From: Variovorax sp. UMC13
Lineage (GTDB): Bacteria > Pseudomonadota > Gammaproteobacteria > Burkholderiales > Burkholderiaceae_C
Reading direction: 5' to 3'
NCBI RefSeq assembly: GCF_014170375.1
Contig: NZ_LZZW01000001.1
Span: 1-64,000 of the forward strand
DNA length: 64,000 nt
The position numbers and the translations under genes are program-made. The notes beneath the pieces were generated by a model, which saw only the letters and a list, made by a program, of their open reading frames with translations, did no database searches and was not told the origin of the DNA. Position 1 is the stretch's first letter. Each line of letters begins with the position of its first letter. Below, piece after piece: positions 1 through 8,313 of this stretch.

Positions 1-1
1 A

Positions 2-1006
2 GGTCACGAGATGCTGTTCGATGCCCACACGAGGTCGTTTGCAGCGCTGGGTGGTGTGGCGCGCCGCGGGATCTACGACAACATGCGCACTGCCGTCGAT
101 AAGGTTCACAAGGGTAAGGGTCGCACCGTCAATGCCCGCTTCGCCGTGATGTGCGCGCACTACCTGTACGACCCCGACTTCTGCAACGTCGCCTCGGGCT
201 GGGAGAAGGGGCGCGTGGAGAAGAACGTACAGGACAGCCGTCGGCGCATCTGGATCGAGGCGGGCCGGCGCCGCTTCGGCTCCTTCGTCGAACTCAATGC
301 CTGGCTGGCGGAGCGATGCCGAGCACTGTGGAACGAGGTGCGCCACCCCGAGCACAGCCAGTTCAGCGTGGCCGAGATGCTCGAGCACGAGCGTCCCCAC
401 CTGATGCCCATGCCTGAGCCCTTCGATGGCTACGTAGAGAAGCCTGCCCGGGTGTCGAGCACGTGCCTGGTGTCGGTGGCACGCAACCGCTACTCGGTGC
501 CCTGCGAGCTGGCCGGGCAGATGGTCAGCACGCGGCTGTATCCGGGCAGCGTCGTGGTGGTCGCAGAAGACGCGGCAGTGGCGCGCCACGAGCGCCTGAG
601 CGCCTCTGGCGGCACCCGCTACGACTGGCAGCACTACATTCCGCTCATCCAGCGCAAGCCTGGTGCATTGAGGAACGGTGCGCCCTTCGCAGACATGCCC
701 GAGGCACTGCAGCAACTGCGCCGCGGCCTGCTGCGCCAGGCCGGTGGAGATCGCGTGATGGCGCAGGTGTTGGCCATCGTGCCGACGGCGGGGCTGGACG
801 CGGTGATCGTGGCGGTCGAGTTGGCGCTGGAGAGTGGTCCGCCATCGGGCCGGGTCAGCGTGGAGCACGTCGTCAATGTGCTCGGGCGGCTCACCGCACC
901 GGCAGCACCGCAGAGTGCGCAGACGGCACTGCAGATCGTCACCCCGCCGCTGGCCAACACGGCCCGATACGACGGCTTGCGTGGACAGGAGGTGGACCAT
1001 GCGTGA
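2..1006 (+). CDS. istA: IS21-family transposase IstA, 5' end outside window
   Basis: C-terminal two thirds of an IS21-type DDE transposase, which catalyses insertion together with the IstB ATPase. The reading frame is open from base 2, and 334 codons are visible where family members have about 500, so the N-terminal helix-turn-helix and first part of the catalytic core lie outside. The visible part starts inside the RNase H-like core ([13 protein letters not shown], a family signature) and runs through the beta-barrel-like C-terminal region ([16 protein letters not shown]). The stop overlaps the istB start by 8 bp, the usual IS21 arrangement. Whether the element is intact cannot be judged. 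Confidence 0.93.
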   Translation, partial: GHEMLFDAHTRSFAALGGVARRGIYDNMRTAVDKVHKGKGRTVNARFAVMCAHYLYDPDFCNVASGWEKGRVEKNVQDSRRRIWIEAGRRRFGSFVELNAWLAERCRALWNEVRHPEHSQFSVAEMLEHERPHLMPMPEPFDGYVEKPARVSSTCLVSVARNRYSVPCELAGQMVSTRLYPGSVVVVAEDAAVARHERLSASGGTRYDWQHYIPLIQRKPGALRNGAPFADMPEALQQLRRGLLRQAGGDRVMAQVLAIVPTAGLDAVIVAVELALESGPPSGRVSVEHVVNVLGRLTAPAAPQSAQTALQIVTPPLANTARYDGLRGQEVDHA

Positions 1007-1808
1007 CGTGACAGTCGAACTCAAGGCGTTGCGCCTGCACGGCATGGCCAGTGCCTGGTGCGATCTGGCGGAGCAAGGTGCCGCGTCCGGCTTGGATGCC
1101 TCTCGCTGGCTGGTCGAGCACCTGCTGCAGGCGGAGACCACAGACCGTTCGATGCGTTCGGTCCAGCACCAGATGAACTCGGCGCGCTTCCCCGTGCACC
1201 GGGATCTGGCCGGCTTCGACTTCGATGCGTCGGTGGTCGACCAGAAGCTGGTCCACCAGCTCGCGACGCTGGAGTTCACGGAGGCCGCGCACAACGTGGT
1301 CTTGGTCGGTGGTCCGGGCACAGGCAAGACCCATCTGGCAACGGCTCTGGGCGTGTCGGGCATCGTGCGCCACAGCAAGCGCGTGCGGTTCTACTCGACG
1401 GTCGATCTGGTCAACGCCCTGGAGCAGGAGAAGGCTCAGGGCAAGGCCGGGCGTATTGCGCTGAGCTTGCTGCGAATGGATCTGGTGATCCTGGACGAAC
1501 TGGGCTACCTGCCGTTCAGCCAGGCCGGCGGTGCGCTGCTGTTCCACCTGCTGTCCAAGCTTTACGAGCACACCAGCGTGGTGATCACGACCAACCTGGA
1601 CTTCGCCGAATGGTCGACGGTGTTCGGGGACGCGAAGATGACGACCGCCTTGCTCGACCGCCTCACACACCACTGTCACATCGTGGAGACAGGAAACGAG
1701 AGCCATCGGTTCCTGCACAGCAGCGCCACCGCGAAGAAGCGCATCAAGGCCAGAGAGCAGACCCGCAAGACAGGCGCCAAGGCCGATCCACCAGACGCCA
1801 CCGATTGA
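999..1808 (+). CDS. istB: IS21-family helper ATPase IstB
   Basis: AAA+ ATPase of the DnaC/IstB type that binds target DNA and stimulates the IstA transposase. The ATG at 999 sits behind GGAGGTGGACC and overlaps the end of istA, so the two are translationally coupled. The protein has 269 residues, normal for the family. Walker A is [11 protein letters not shown] at about residues 105-115, and Walker B is [12 protein letters not shown] near 160. The Lys/Arg-rich tail after HRFLHSS is typical. The gene appears intact. Confidence 0.95.
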   Translation: MRDVTVELKALRLHGMASAWCDLAEQGAASGLDASRWLVEHLLQAETTDRSMRSVQHQMNSARFPVHRDLAGFDFDASVVDQKLVHQLATLEFTEAAHNVVLVGGPGTGKTHLATALGVSGIVRHSKRVRFYSTVDLVNALEQEKAQGKAGRIALSLLRMDLVILDELGYLPFSQAGGALLFHLLSKLYEHTSVVITTNLDFAEWSTVFGDAKMTTALLDRLTHHCHIVETGNESHRFLHSSATAKKRIKAREQTRKTGAKADPPDATD

Positions 1809-2335
1809 CGACTACCGCTCGTGGCAAGGCGCTACGGGCTTCGCCCTTCGCGCCTTATGAGTTCGATCACAAGAAGCGAAAGGAGGTCACAGAACAAGGC
1901 AAGGCATACACTTATCCACAGCCGACCATCACAGCGTCGGCTTCCACCCCTGGCTCACGATTCAAGCGGCGCGGTGGCTCAGTTCTACTTCGGCGCGGAC
2001 ACATCGACCCCAAACCCGAAGGAGTGAAGACCATGAAGACTGAGAAGCCGAGGCTGGACGTTTAGCCGGGCTCGTTTCCGCGGAACCGGTCGGCCTCCGG
2101 CGTTCCGCTGTACCAGGTTCGCGCGTCAACGCGCGTTTGAGTCCGTGCCAGTCGCCCAGGCCCAAGTAGTCGAGGCGAGCGGTCGATGAGCGGTTCGGCG
2201 CAATCGGGTTTGCCGAGTCGATCTCCGCAGCAAGAAGGCCTTGGACCGCGCCGGCCCAGCCCTACGCGCACGAGGTCGGGCGCGGTCTTGTTATGAAGAT
2301 TGCAAAAACGCTGAGGTCGCAGATTTCTCGGAGCG
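1809..2335. other. gene-free stretch with the probable right end of the IS21 element
   Basis: No convincing gene. The stretch at about 1975-2010 (GGTGGCTCAGTTCTACTTCG and following bases) resembles the right-end region of IS21-family elements as I remember them. The left end is outside the window, so the terminal inverted repeat and target duplication cannot be confirmed. The remainder up to the integrase stop shows no recognisable feature. Confidence 0.4.
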
Positions 2336-4321
2336 CTACTTCTTCCAAAACCCGCGCATCGCCTTCATGCGCTCGTCGCGTTCAGTGGTGAGGTACATCG
2401 AGGTTGTGCCGACCGATGCATGACCCAGATTATTTTGGACGACCTGGATCGGAACGGGATGCTGCCCTGCCCTCCCCTGCAACGCGTGCGACCCATGGGA
2501 GTGCCGCAGCCAGTGCGTGCTGGCTTTTCTCAGTTGTTGTGCATCTGCCGGTTCAAGATTTTCTGCTGCGTCTGTTAAGAAGGCCTTGATGGCTTGATAG
2601 AGCCCTGAGTTCGACCAGGCGGAGGGACGCTCCAGCTCCGAGTCGAACCGTGCAAGCACATGCGTTCCCTGGTTGCTCACGGCCCCCACCTGCCGCTCGA
2701 GGCCATGGCGAGCGAGTTCGTCACCCAGTTCATCCACCAGATCGCTGGGTACCGGCACCTGCCGGCTGCGCCCTCCTTTGCCGATCACCGACAGCGCCCA
2801 GTCGGCAGCGGCAGCGCCCTCCTCCGTGCGGTACTCAACGCGCTCGAGGTCCTCGCACTTCGCCCGCGTGATCTCCGCCAGGCGCAGCCCGGTTGCATAG
2901 AGCCACCGCAAGGCACGTCGCAGGCGTCGCTCTACCTCGGTGTCGCCGCGGTCCTGCAGCAGTGCCTCGATGTGGTCCCACTGTGCGAACGTCAGTGTCC
3001 GGTTCGAGCCCAGCGGCCTTTGCGGATTAGACGGTAGCGCCACCGCCGCGAACGGATTTCCCATGAGGTAGCTCTGACTCATCAAGAAAGCAAACAAGCT
3101 CCTCAGAATGATCAAGGCTTGGCGCAACGCAACCGGATGCAGTGCCCCTTCAAGCGGCCGCCACATCGGCGACCAGCGCTGATGGTGCCGTGGTCCACAC
3201 CAGCTCGCCGGCGGATTGGCCAGGAAAGCTCTGTATTCCGTCGCGTCTTCCACCGATAACGACGACAACGCCTTCTTGCGCTCCAGGATTGCCCACAGCA
3301 ACAGACGCTCCGCCTCCTTGCGATAGGCCCGCTGCGTCGACGACAACTCCCCAGGCTTGTCCCCTGGCTTCTTCGAAGCCAACCACGACCCGATCGCCTC
3401 GTGATCGTTGCCCGCCATGAGCAGGCATTTCTCAGGCGGTGCGCGGAAGCGCCCTGCACTCCCGTCGAGCGCCGCAGGCAGCAGGAATTTCTCAAACGGT
3501 CTGATCGCTGTGGCTGGCGCCACGACCGCCGCCAACGTCGTCGCCGGCAGCTGCGTCCGGGGCAGCTGCACGTGCGAGCCCACCCGCATGCCTAGGATCT
3601 CTTCGTTTGCCTGCAGCCACTCCAGGATGCGCTGCGCCTTGAGCTCGCCGACCCCGGGCACCTGGGCCCACCACCGGGCGCCGATGCCGTTGATGCGCTC
3701 GACCAGGGTGAAAAGCGTGGGCACGCCGGCGCGTTCCAGCCGACCTGCCAAGGAGGGATTGAGCCAGGCCGCCACACTGTCGCCGGGACGCGGATCCTGG
3801 GCCACGAGCGCTTGCAGCCAGCGCAGCGCCTCGAGTTGGCGCTCGATCACGCGGCCACGACGCGAGGCCTTCGCACCGCCGCCCTGCCCTGCGCCGCCCT
3901 TGCTCGGATAAGCGTCTTCGTAGGCCTCGAGCTGCTCGTCCACCGAGAAGTCCTCCAGGCCTTGCGCCGCAGCAAACTCCTCCAGGCTGGGCTGCGCCGG
4001 CGCTGGCGAAAACCGATCAGCATCCAGCAGGATCAGGCGCGCCGTGCCCGGCTTTTGCTCCCGCTTGGCCGCGGCCGCAAACTCGTCCCGAATCCAGGCG
4101 ATCGTGCGCCGCACGGTCCGCAGGTCCGTGTGTTCGCCTTCGAGCCGCAGGTAACGGTCCCAGCTGTCGCGTTCGTCTAGGCCTTGGGCGAGCGAGCGCA
4201 TGAACGCGAAATGTCCGCTGTGCAGCTTGCGCGGCGGCGTTTTGGGCGTGCGGGGTGACTTCACGCGGGCGACTGCGGGCTGCTGTGGGCGGACGGGTCC
4301 GCTTCCCAGAATTTCCACCAT
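2336..4321 (-). CDS. tyrosine recombinase / phage-type integrase (DUF3701-like N-terminus)
   Basis: Large site-specific recombinase of 661 residues. The C-terminal half carries the tyrosine-recombinase catalytic set: Arg in ATGLRLAEI near residue 480, Lys in GKGGRSRQVP near 514, HWLRHSHGSH near 603, LGHASVGTT near 633 and the nucleophile Tyr in MYLTTERDE near 642. The N-terminal third (KLHSGHFAFMRSLAQGLD; VPGVGELKAQRILEWLQ) matches the DUF3701 region of plasmid and transposon integrases. It overlaps a small upstream gene by 61 bp in another frame. A role in integrating a mobile element or resolving plasmid multimers is inferred. No attachment site was identified. Confidence 0.9.
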   Translation of the reverse strand: MVEILGSGPVRPQQPAVARVKSPRTPKTPPRKLHSGHFAFMRSLAQGLDERDSWDRYLRLEGEHTDLRTVRRTIAWIRDEFAAAAKREQKPGTARLILLDADRFSPAPAQPSLEEFAAAQGLEDFSVDEQLEAYEDAYPSKGGAGQGGGAKASRRGRVIERQLEALRWLQALVAQDPRPGDSVAAWLNPSLAGRLERAGVPTLFTLVERINGIGARWWAQVPGVGELKAQRILEWLQANEEILGMRVGSHVQLPRTQLPATTLAAVVAPATAIRPFEKFLLPAALDGSAGRFRAPPEKCLLMAGNDHEAIGSWLASKKPGDKPGELSSTQRAYRKEAERLLLWAILERKKALSSLSVEDATEYRAFLANPPASWCGPRHHQRWSPMWRPLEGALHPVALRQALIILRSLFAFLMSQSYLMGNPFAAVALPSNPQRPLGSNRTLTFAQWDHIEALLQDRGDTEVERRLRRALRWLYATGLRLAEITRAKCEDLERVEYRTEEGAAAADWALSVIGKGGRSRQVPVPSDLVDELGDELARHGLERQVGAVSNQGTHVLARFDSELERPSAWSNSGLYQAIKAFLTDAAENLEPADAQQLRKASTHWLRHSHGSHALQGRAGQHPVPIQVVQNNLGHASVGTTSMYLTTERDERMKAMRGFWKK

Positions 4322-4545
4322 GGCCTTGTAGCCGGTGCCTGAGTGCCCTCTGGCCCCTTGGTGGGCCTGGGGCCGCGGCGTCGCCTCTGTTCGACTTCGA
4401 GGGCGTGTGCCGGCCCGTAGGCCTTGCGATCACCACGCAGCGCCCGGGCGCGCCATTCCCCGGCTAGCTGGGCGAGTTCTCCGTCTTCAAGGTGAGCCAG
4501 CGGCGAATTGGCTGTTTCCGGTGTCATAGGTGAGAACGAAATCAA
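4261..4545 (-). CDS. small conserved protein preceding the integrase
   Basis: 94-residue polar protein with a helical, Arg/Glu-rich middle (LEDGELAQLAGEWRARALRG) and a Trp-rich end (RPWWKFW). I recall similar small proteins lying just upstream of large tyrosine recombinases on proteobacterial plasmids, but I know of no function. Its 3' end overlaps the integrase start by 61 bp in a different frame, which suggests coupled expression. It could help the recombinase or simply be its leader gene. Confidence 0.6.
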   Translation of the reverse strand: MISFSPMTPETANSPLAHLEDGELAQLAGEWRARALRGDRKAYGPAHALEVEQRRRRGPRPTKGPEGTQAPATRPWWKFWEADPSAHSSPQSPA

Positions 4546-4948
4546 GTTTCCGGTCCCGGGTGGGCCGCGGAGCGCACCGTCGACCTCAGGGCCCTGCCCT
4601 ACGGCGATTCTGGCACCGAACTAGCGATTTTCCACGATTCGAGTTGATGATAAATCTTATTATCATCAGTTGACTATCCTCGGGTAATTCCGGTGGTGCG
4701 CCGGCGTTCGAAACCTAAGTTGTTGATTTCGGAAGAAAATTTCGTGGTAGCGCCTGATCAGAGTTGATAGGCAGGGCTAGCACAGTCGATTGCAGCCGGC
4801 GGGCGGCCATCGCCGCCCAGAGTCGCTAGCGCTATACAGTGCGGCAGCCCTTGTTCTAGCCTCGCCTCTGGCCCTCTAGCCCAGTTGAGGAGGCCTGCGG
4901 TTTCCAAAAACGCTCACATTGAGAGCCGCGCGCCGTGCCCTTCTCTGC
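4546..4948. other. intergenic region between the integrase unit and parB
   Basis: No convincing gene. It holds a strong inverted repeat (4645-4668) and probably the promoter of the integrase unit; AT content rises around 4630-4680. Downstream of parB no T-tailed hairpin was found. Confidence 0.5.
4645..4668. repeat. inverted repeat, operator-like
   Basis: Perfect 9-bp arms TGATGATAA / TTATCATCA with a 6-bp spacer, in an AT-rich pocket about 100 bp upstream of the small gene that starts at 4545 on the minus strand. Placement suggests an operator or recombinase binding site for the integrase unit. This is inference. Confidence 0.5.
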
Positions 4949-6028
4949 TCAATTCGGCCCGCGTGTTTTCAGGATTGACTCCTTGAGCGCGTTAGCAAGA
5001 CTCTCAAGGTCTACCGTAGCGATGGTGTGTGCTGACAGAGTGATTGAGATCTCGCCGCTGCGGCTTCGTTTCAGGCTTCCAATCGGCTTACCAGCTAGCT
5101 GAATCTGCAGTCGCCCCTGGGACTCCTCAGACTGGGCATCGATGAGGCGGGATACGAGTTGGGCGGCCGACAGGTGGGATCCCCGCAGGCGTTCTACTCG
5201 CTTGAGGAAGCCCCGTCGATCCTTTTCCATGGCCGCGTTGATCTGTTCGGCATGGCGGTGCGTTATGTCCAAGGGACTTCTGAAACACTCGACCACCGCC
5301 GGCGGCAGCTGCGCTACGGTCAGCGCTTTTCGAACCCAGGTGTGGCTGACGCCCAGGTTCTCGGCAAGTTGCCGCTGACTGGAAAACAGATGCGCCTCCA
5401 GCGCGCGCTGGTACATCACACCCTGCTCATAGTTTGAAAGGTCCGCGCGCTCCCGATTCTCGCGATCCATAGCGGCGAACAGCGCGGCGTCCTCCAGGTC
5501 GTCCGTCCAGACAAGTGCGAGAACGGGGATGCCAAGCTCAAGCGCCGCCCGGTGCCGGCGGTGCCCGAAGACAAGCTCATACTGGCCAGGTTCGTCCTTC
5601 AGAGTACGCACGAGAATCGGCTGGATATTTCCGCCAGCGTGTTCGATATCGGCTTTGAGGCCAGCAAACTCGCTGGTCTTGAAAGACGCCTCGTGGCGAT
5701 TCGCCCAACGGCTCGGTCGTATATTTTTTGGGTCCACTTTGAGGGTGGGCTGCGAACCGTCGTATTGACGGAGGCGCTCCCGCAAGGCCGTCAGCTCCCC
5801 TTCTACCTGCTGCATCTGCCCCCTGAAGGCCAGCATCTGCCCAGGTCCGGTGCGGGCAGAAGCCATACCTGTGAGGGCGGGAGGAAACCTCGTTTCCACG
5901 GTTTCGGGAGCCGACGGTGGCGTGGGTAGTGGCGCTGCAGCAGCTTGTTCGGCGCGGAGCGTGGGTTCTGCCGGGGGCAGGATTAGGCCGGCAGTTAGGG
6001 CTTCCAGGCGCTTCCTCGTACTAGACAT
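4949..6028 (-). CDS. parB: ParB-family plasmid partition protein
   Basis: DNA-binding CTP-switch partition protein of 359 residues. The ParB/Sulfiredoxin-like nucleotide-binding domain spans about 95-190, with the box II motif VFGHRRHRAALELG and ENRERADLSNYEQG. A helix-turn-helix follows (SQRQLAENLGVSHTWVRKAL), then a C-terminal dimerisation segment. Residues ETVETRFPP near the N-terminus are encoded by a parS-like palindrome lying inside the gene. It sits downstream of parA on the same strand, the classic order. The ATG at 6028 overlaps the preceding ORF by 8 bp. Confidence 0.93.
   Translation of the reverse strand: MSSTRKRLEALTAGLILPPAEPTLRAEQAAAAPLPTPPSAPETVETRFPPALTGMASARTGPGQMLAFRGQMQQVEGELTALRERLRQYDGSQPTLKVDPKNIRPSRWANRHEASFKTSEFAGLKADIEHAGGNIQPILVRTLKDEPGQYELVFGHRRHRAALELGIPVLALVWTDDLEDAALFAAMDRENRERADLSNYEQGVMYQRALEAHLFSSQRQLAENLGVSHTWVRKALTVAQLPPAVVECFRSPLDITHRHAEQINAAMEKDRRGFLKRVERLRGSHLSAAQLVSRLIDAQSEESQGRLQIQLAGKPIGSLKRSRSGEISITLSAHTIATVDLESLANALKESILKTRGPN
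5881..5899. promoter_or_regulatory. parS-like palindrome inside parB
   Basis: GAGGAAACCTCGTTTCCAC, two mismatches from the local consensus GTGGAAACCNGGTTTCCAC. It lies in the parB coding region and is part of the five-site set. Confidence 0.55.
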
Positions 6029-6587
6029 GAGCGGTGCTCCAAGTAATGACGGGCAAGGTAATCGGGCGTAGAGTGATAAGCGTTCGGCGCAGCGTCTGAG
6101 ATGCTTGCAGCCGCTCCCATGGGATTAGAGACGCGGTTTCCAATGCCTTTTCGACGGGCCGGGGAAATCGACCCAATTCAGGCATTTTGTCTTCGGTAAA
6201 CTTTCGTCCCGACAGCGTTGCGCACGAGTGGAAACCCGGTTTCCATGACCTTGGACGCGTCAGGGGGCCCAGTCCACCATCCCTTGCTGCAGGTGAGTGA
6301 CGGAAACAGCCACCTAGCGCTCGCCGCCGGCGTAGGCTCTCCGTCAACTTCGATGGGTGCCCCCGGCTGGCAGTTGGTTTGCGCCCAGGTGCGGGTGGAA
6401 ACCAGGTTTCCACATAAGCGACCAGGCTTTCGCCGTGGAAGAACTCGCAGTAGAGCCAACCATCCAGCAGCCCGGGATGCCAATCCACCGCCGACGCAGC
6501 CGCCACGGCACCCCAAGACTCAACGCCAAGTGGAAACCAGGTTTCCACCCCCTTCCCGCCTGTCCGGCGTGGCACCGAGATTTTCAT
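6021..6587 (-). CDS. possible gene bridging parA and parB
   Basis: An open frame of 188 codons fills exactly the gap between parA and parB. Its ATG overlaps the parA stop as ATGA, an AGGAAAGG sequence lies just upstream, and its end overlaps the parB start by 8 bp. Three parS-like palindromes lie within it, encoding ETWFP-like or WKPGFH peptides. I recognise no family. The first 65 residues look protein-like (aromatic- and acidic-rich, plausible codon use), the rest less so. It may be a real coupled gene, or a centromere spacer kept open by chance in GC-rich DNA. Confidence 0.35.
   Translation of the reverse strand: MKISVPRRTGGKGVETWFPLGVESWGAVAAASAVDWHPGLLDGWLYCEFFHGESLVAYVETWFPPAPGRKPTASRGHPSKLTESLRRRRALGGCFRHSPAARDGGLGPLTRPRSWKPGFHSCATLSGRKFTEDKMPELGRFPRPVEKALETASLIPWERLQASQTLRRTLITLRPITLPVITWSTAHV
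6228..6246. promoter_or_regulatory. parS-like palindrome
   Basis: GTGGAAACCCGGTTTCCAT, one mismatch from the consensus palindrome, in the parA-parB interval. Confidence 0.7.
6395..6413. promoter_or_regulatory. parS-like palindrome, perfect copy
   Basis: GTGGAAACCAGGTTTCCAC is a 19-bp palindrome with 9-bp perfect arms around one central base. Predicted ParB-binding centromere site. Confidence 0.75.
6530..6548. promoter_or_regulatory. parS-like palindrome, perfect copy
   Basis: Identical to the copy at 6395-6413, just downstream of the parA stop codon. Predicted ParB-binding centromere site. Confidence 0.75.
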
Positions 6588-7819
6588 GGTCTTGCCTTTC
6601 CTGAAGCCGACCAGGCGCCGACCACCGATTGCTCGACGAGTTCCACGAATGCATCGTAGGCGTCCATCGCTCGCTTATAGGTCTTGGCAGCACCCTCGTA
6701 CTTCTGAACGTCATAGACGGTCGAGAATTCCGCACCCTTGTTACTGGTTACGCTGGTCTTCGGGATCTCCACCGGCAGGGTGTATTCGCCGTAGGTTGCC
6801 TGGATCCATTGACGAACCACCGGCATGGCCGGATCAGCCGCGTCGACGCGGCTGAGCAAGACGTGGAGAAAGTCGAAGGCTTTGCCATCGCGGTCCTTGC
6901 TCTGCCCGTCTAGATTGCCGCCCAAGTCGGCCAGCAGGGACCAGAACTGTGCCGACGATGCGAAGTCAAGGCCAGACGGGGGCACAGGCACGACGATGCC
7001 GTTTGCCGCCCACAGAGCATTGATCGTGACATATGAAAGCGAGGGCGGCGTATCGATGATGATCACATCGTAGAGATCGCGCACAGATTCCAAGCCTTCG
7101 TTGAGCACGTCCCAGAACTTGACGCCTGGTTCCTGCATCTGGCGCGCGGGAAGGGCAAACTCTGCAGAGAAAAGGAAAGGTGCAGCGGCGACGAGGTCGA
7201 GCCCGTTCCAATAGGTCGAGCGGATCGCATAGCGGATGTCGGCCTCCGAGCCATCGCACAGAGGGCCAATGGTCATGTCCTCCGTCACCTCCGCTTCAGG
7301 CAGCAGGCCGTGCAAGGTGGTCAGCGATCCTTGGGGATCAGTGTCGATGGCCAGCACACGATGGCCACGCAGACTCAGACCCTGTGCCAGGACCATTGCG
7401 GTCGTCGTCTTCGCCACACCGCCCTTAAAGTTTCCAACCGCGATCGTGATGGCTTTGCGCCCGGCCGGGCGCATCTTGTCCGCCCGATAGGTGCGGGTCC
7501 AGCGACGCAGTTCCTCTAGGGTGAAAGTTCGCTTGCCGCCCGAGGGCGTCAGCTGCCCCGAGGGAAGATCGTCTTTTGTGATCCGATAGGCCACATGAGC
7601 CTTGTCGACACCGCACAGCGCGGCCAAGTGCGCCGTCGAATAGTTGGGCGACAGCTTGCGGGCCTCCGGAGCGAGCAGCATCCCGCGTATCTGCTCGACC
7701 ATTGAGCCGGCCCGCGTGGCCAAGGCCGCGATCTTGGCCATGTCGATGGTCGGCCTAGCGCCGGTCAAGAGCTCGGCGGAAACCTGGTTTCCACCCGAGA
7801 GAGGGGAGGGTACGGACAT
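6584..7819 (-). CDS. parA: ParA-family partition ATPase with N-terminal DNA-binding domain
   Basis: Type Ia partition ATPase that segregates the plasmid with ParB and the centromere sites. The N-terminal third carries a winged-helix/MerR-like segment (HLAALCGVDKAHVAYRITKDD ... FTLEELRRW), which usually gives ParA autorepression. The deviant Walker A is FKGGVAKTTTA, followed by the Walker A' region LAIDTDPQGS and Walker B IIIDTPPSLS. I chose the ATG at 7819 (411 aa); a TTG 18 bp upstream would extend it. A parS-like palindrome lies in the first codons. The gene diverges from rep across the iteron origin. Confidence 0.94.
   Translation of the reverse strand: MSVPSPLSGGNQVSAELLTGARPTIDMAKIAALATRAGSMVEQIRGMLLAPEARKLSPNYSTAHLAALCGVDKAHVAYRITKDDLPSGQLTPSGGKRTFTLEELRRWTRTYRADKMRPAGRKAITIAVGNFKGGVAKTTTAMVLAQGLSLRGHRVLAIDTDPQGSLTTLHGLLPEAEVTEDMTIGPLCDGSEADIRYAIRSTYWNGLDLVAAAPFLFSAEFALPARQMQEPGVKFWDVLNEGLESVRDLYDVIIIDTPPSLSYVTINALWAANGIVVPVPPSGLDFASSAQFWSLLADLGGNLDGQSKDRDGKAFDFLHVLLSRVDAADPAMPVVRQWIQATYGEYTLPVEIPKTSVTSNKGAEFSTVYDVQKYEGAAKTYKRAMDAYDAFVELVEQSVVGAWSASGKARP
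7776..7794. promoter_or_regulatory. parS-like palindrome in the 5' end of parA
   Basis: GCGGAAACCTGGTTTCCAC, one mismatch from the consensus, within the first codons of parA. Its position could let ParB or ParA binding affect parA transcription. Confidence 0.65.
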
Positions 7820-8056
7820 GGTGTGTTGCTCATTCAACGAATTCCGGCCATTCTATGAGAATCCGTAGAATGAACAAGAAACGAAGAGAGCACCCATCCG
7901 GCACTCTGCGAAGTGTGAGGGAAATTGGGGACCCGCGCTATCGGATGTCTGGAACGCTCCGGTCAGGATGCTACCGGCACGCTGAAGTGCAGGAATACCG
8001 ATGTGAAACGCACGATGTACGGCCGCTAAACGGCATGGCAGCCACATCAGGACGGA

Positions 8057-8174
8057 AGAACCCCAAATCCACACACAGTGGAGCCCAACGGATCACACAT
8101 CAAACGCCAAAGAACCCCAAAGACTCTCACCTCAAACCCCAAAAGCTCTCACGTAGAAACCCAAAGAGTCTCAC
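8057..8174. repeat. iteron-like direct repeats, probable replication origin
   Basis: Imperfect repeats of about 22 bp with the core AAACCCCAAAGACTCTCAC. The best copies start near 8112, 8133 and 8156 (spacing 22-23 bp) and degenerate copies near 8058, 8081 and 8102. They sit between divergent parA and rep, next to AT-richer DNA at 8220-8310. The layout fits an iteron-controlled origin bound by the Rep_3 protein encoded just downstream. Confidence 0.75.
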
Positions 8175-8275
8175 ACGATCGGCGGTAAGTCCCTGTCGGC
8201 GTTCAGGATTCCCGACCGTCAACTCTTCAATATCCCAAGTGTTAGATACCAATAGAACCAAGGCTGCCGTAGCCT

Positions 8276-8301
8276 TATTGTGAATTGACCAAAACACAAT
8301 A
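8276..8301. repeat. inverted repeat upstream of rep
   Basis: Arms TATTGTG / CACAATA with a 12-bp spacer, ending 12 bp before the rep start. In iteron plasmids an inverted repeat here commonly serves as the Rep autorepression operator; that role is inferred. Confidence 0.55.
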
Positions 8302-8313
8302 CGGGGACATGAT

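Noticed and set aside
8057..8174. Possible CRISPR array
   Set aside because: Repeats are contiguous, degenerate and 22-23 bp with no spacers; they fit iterons upstream of a Rep gene.
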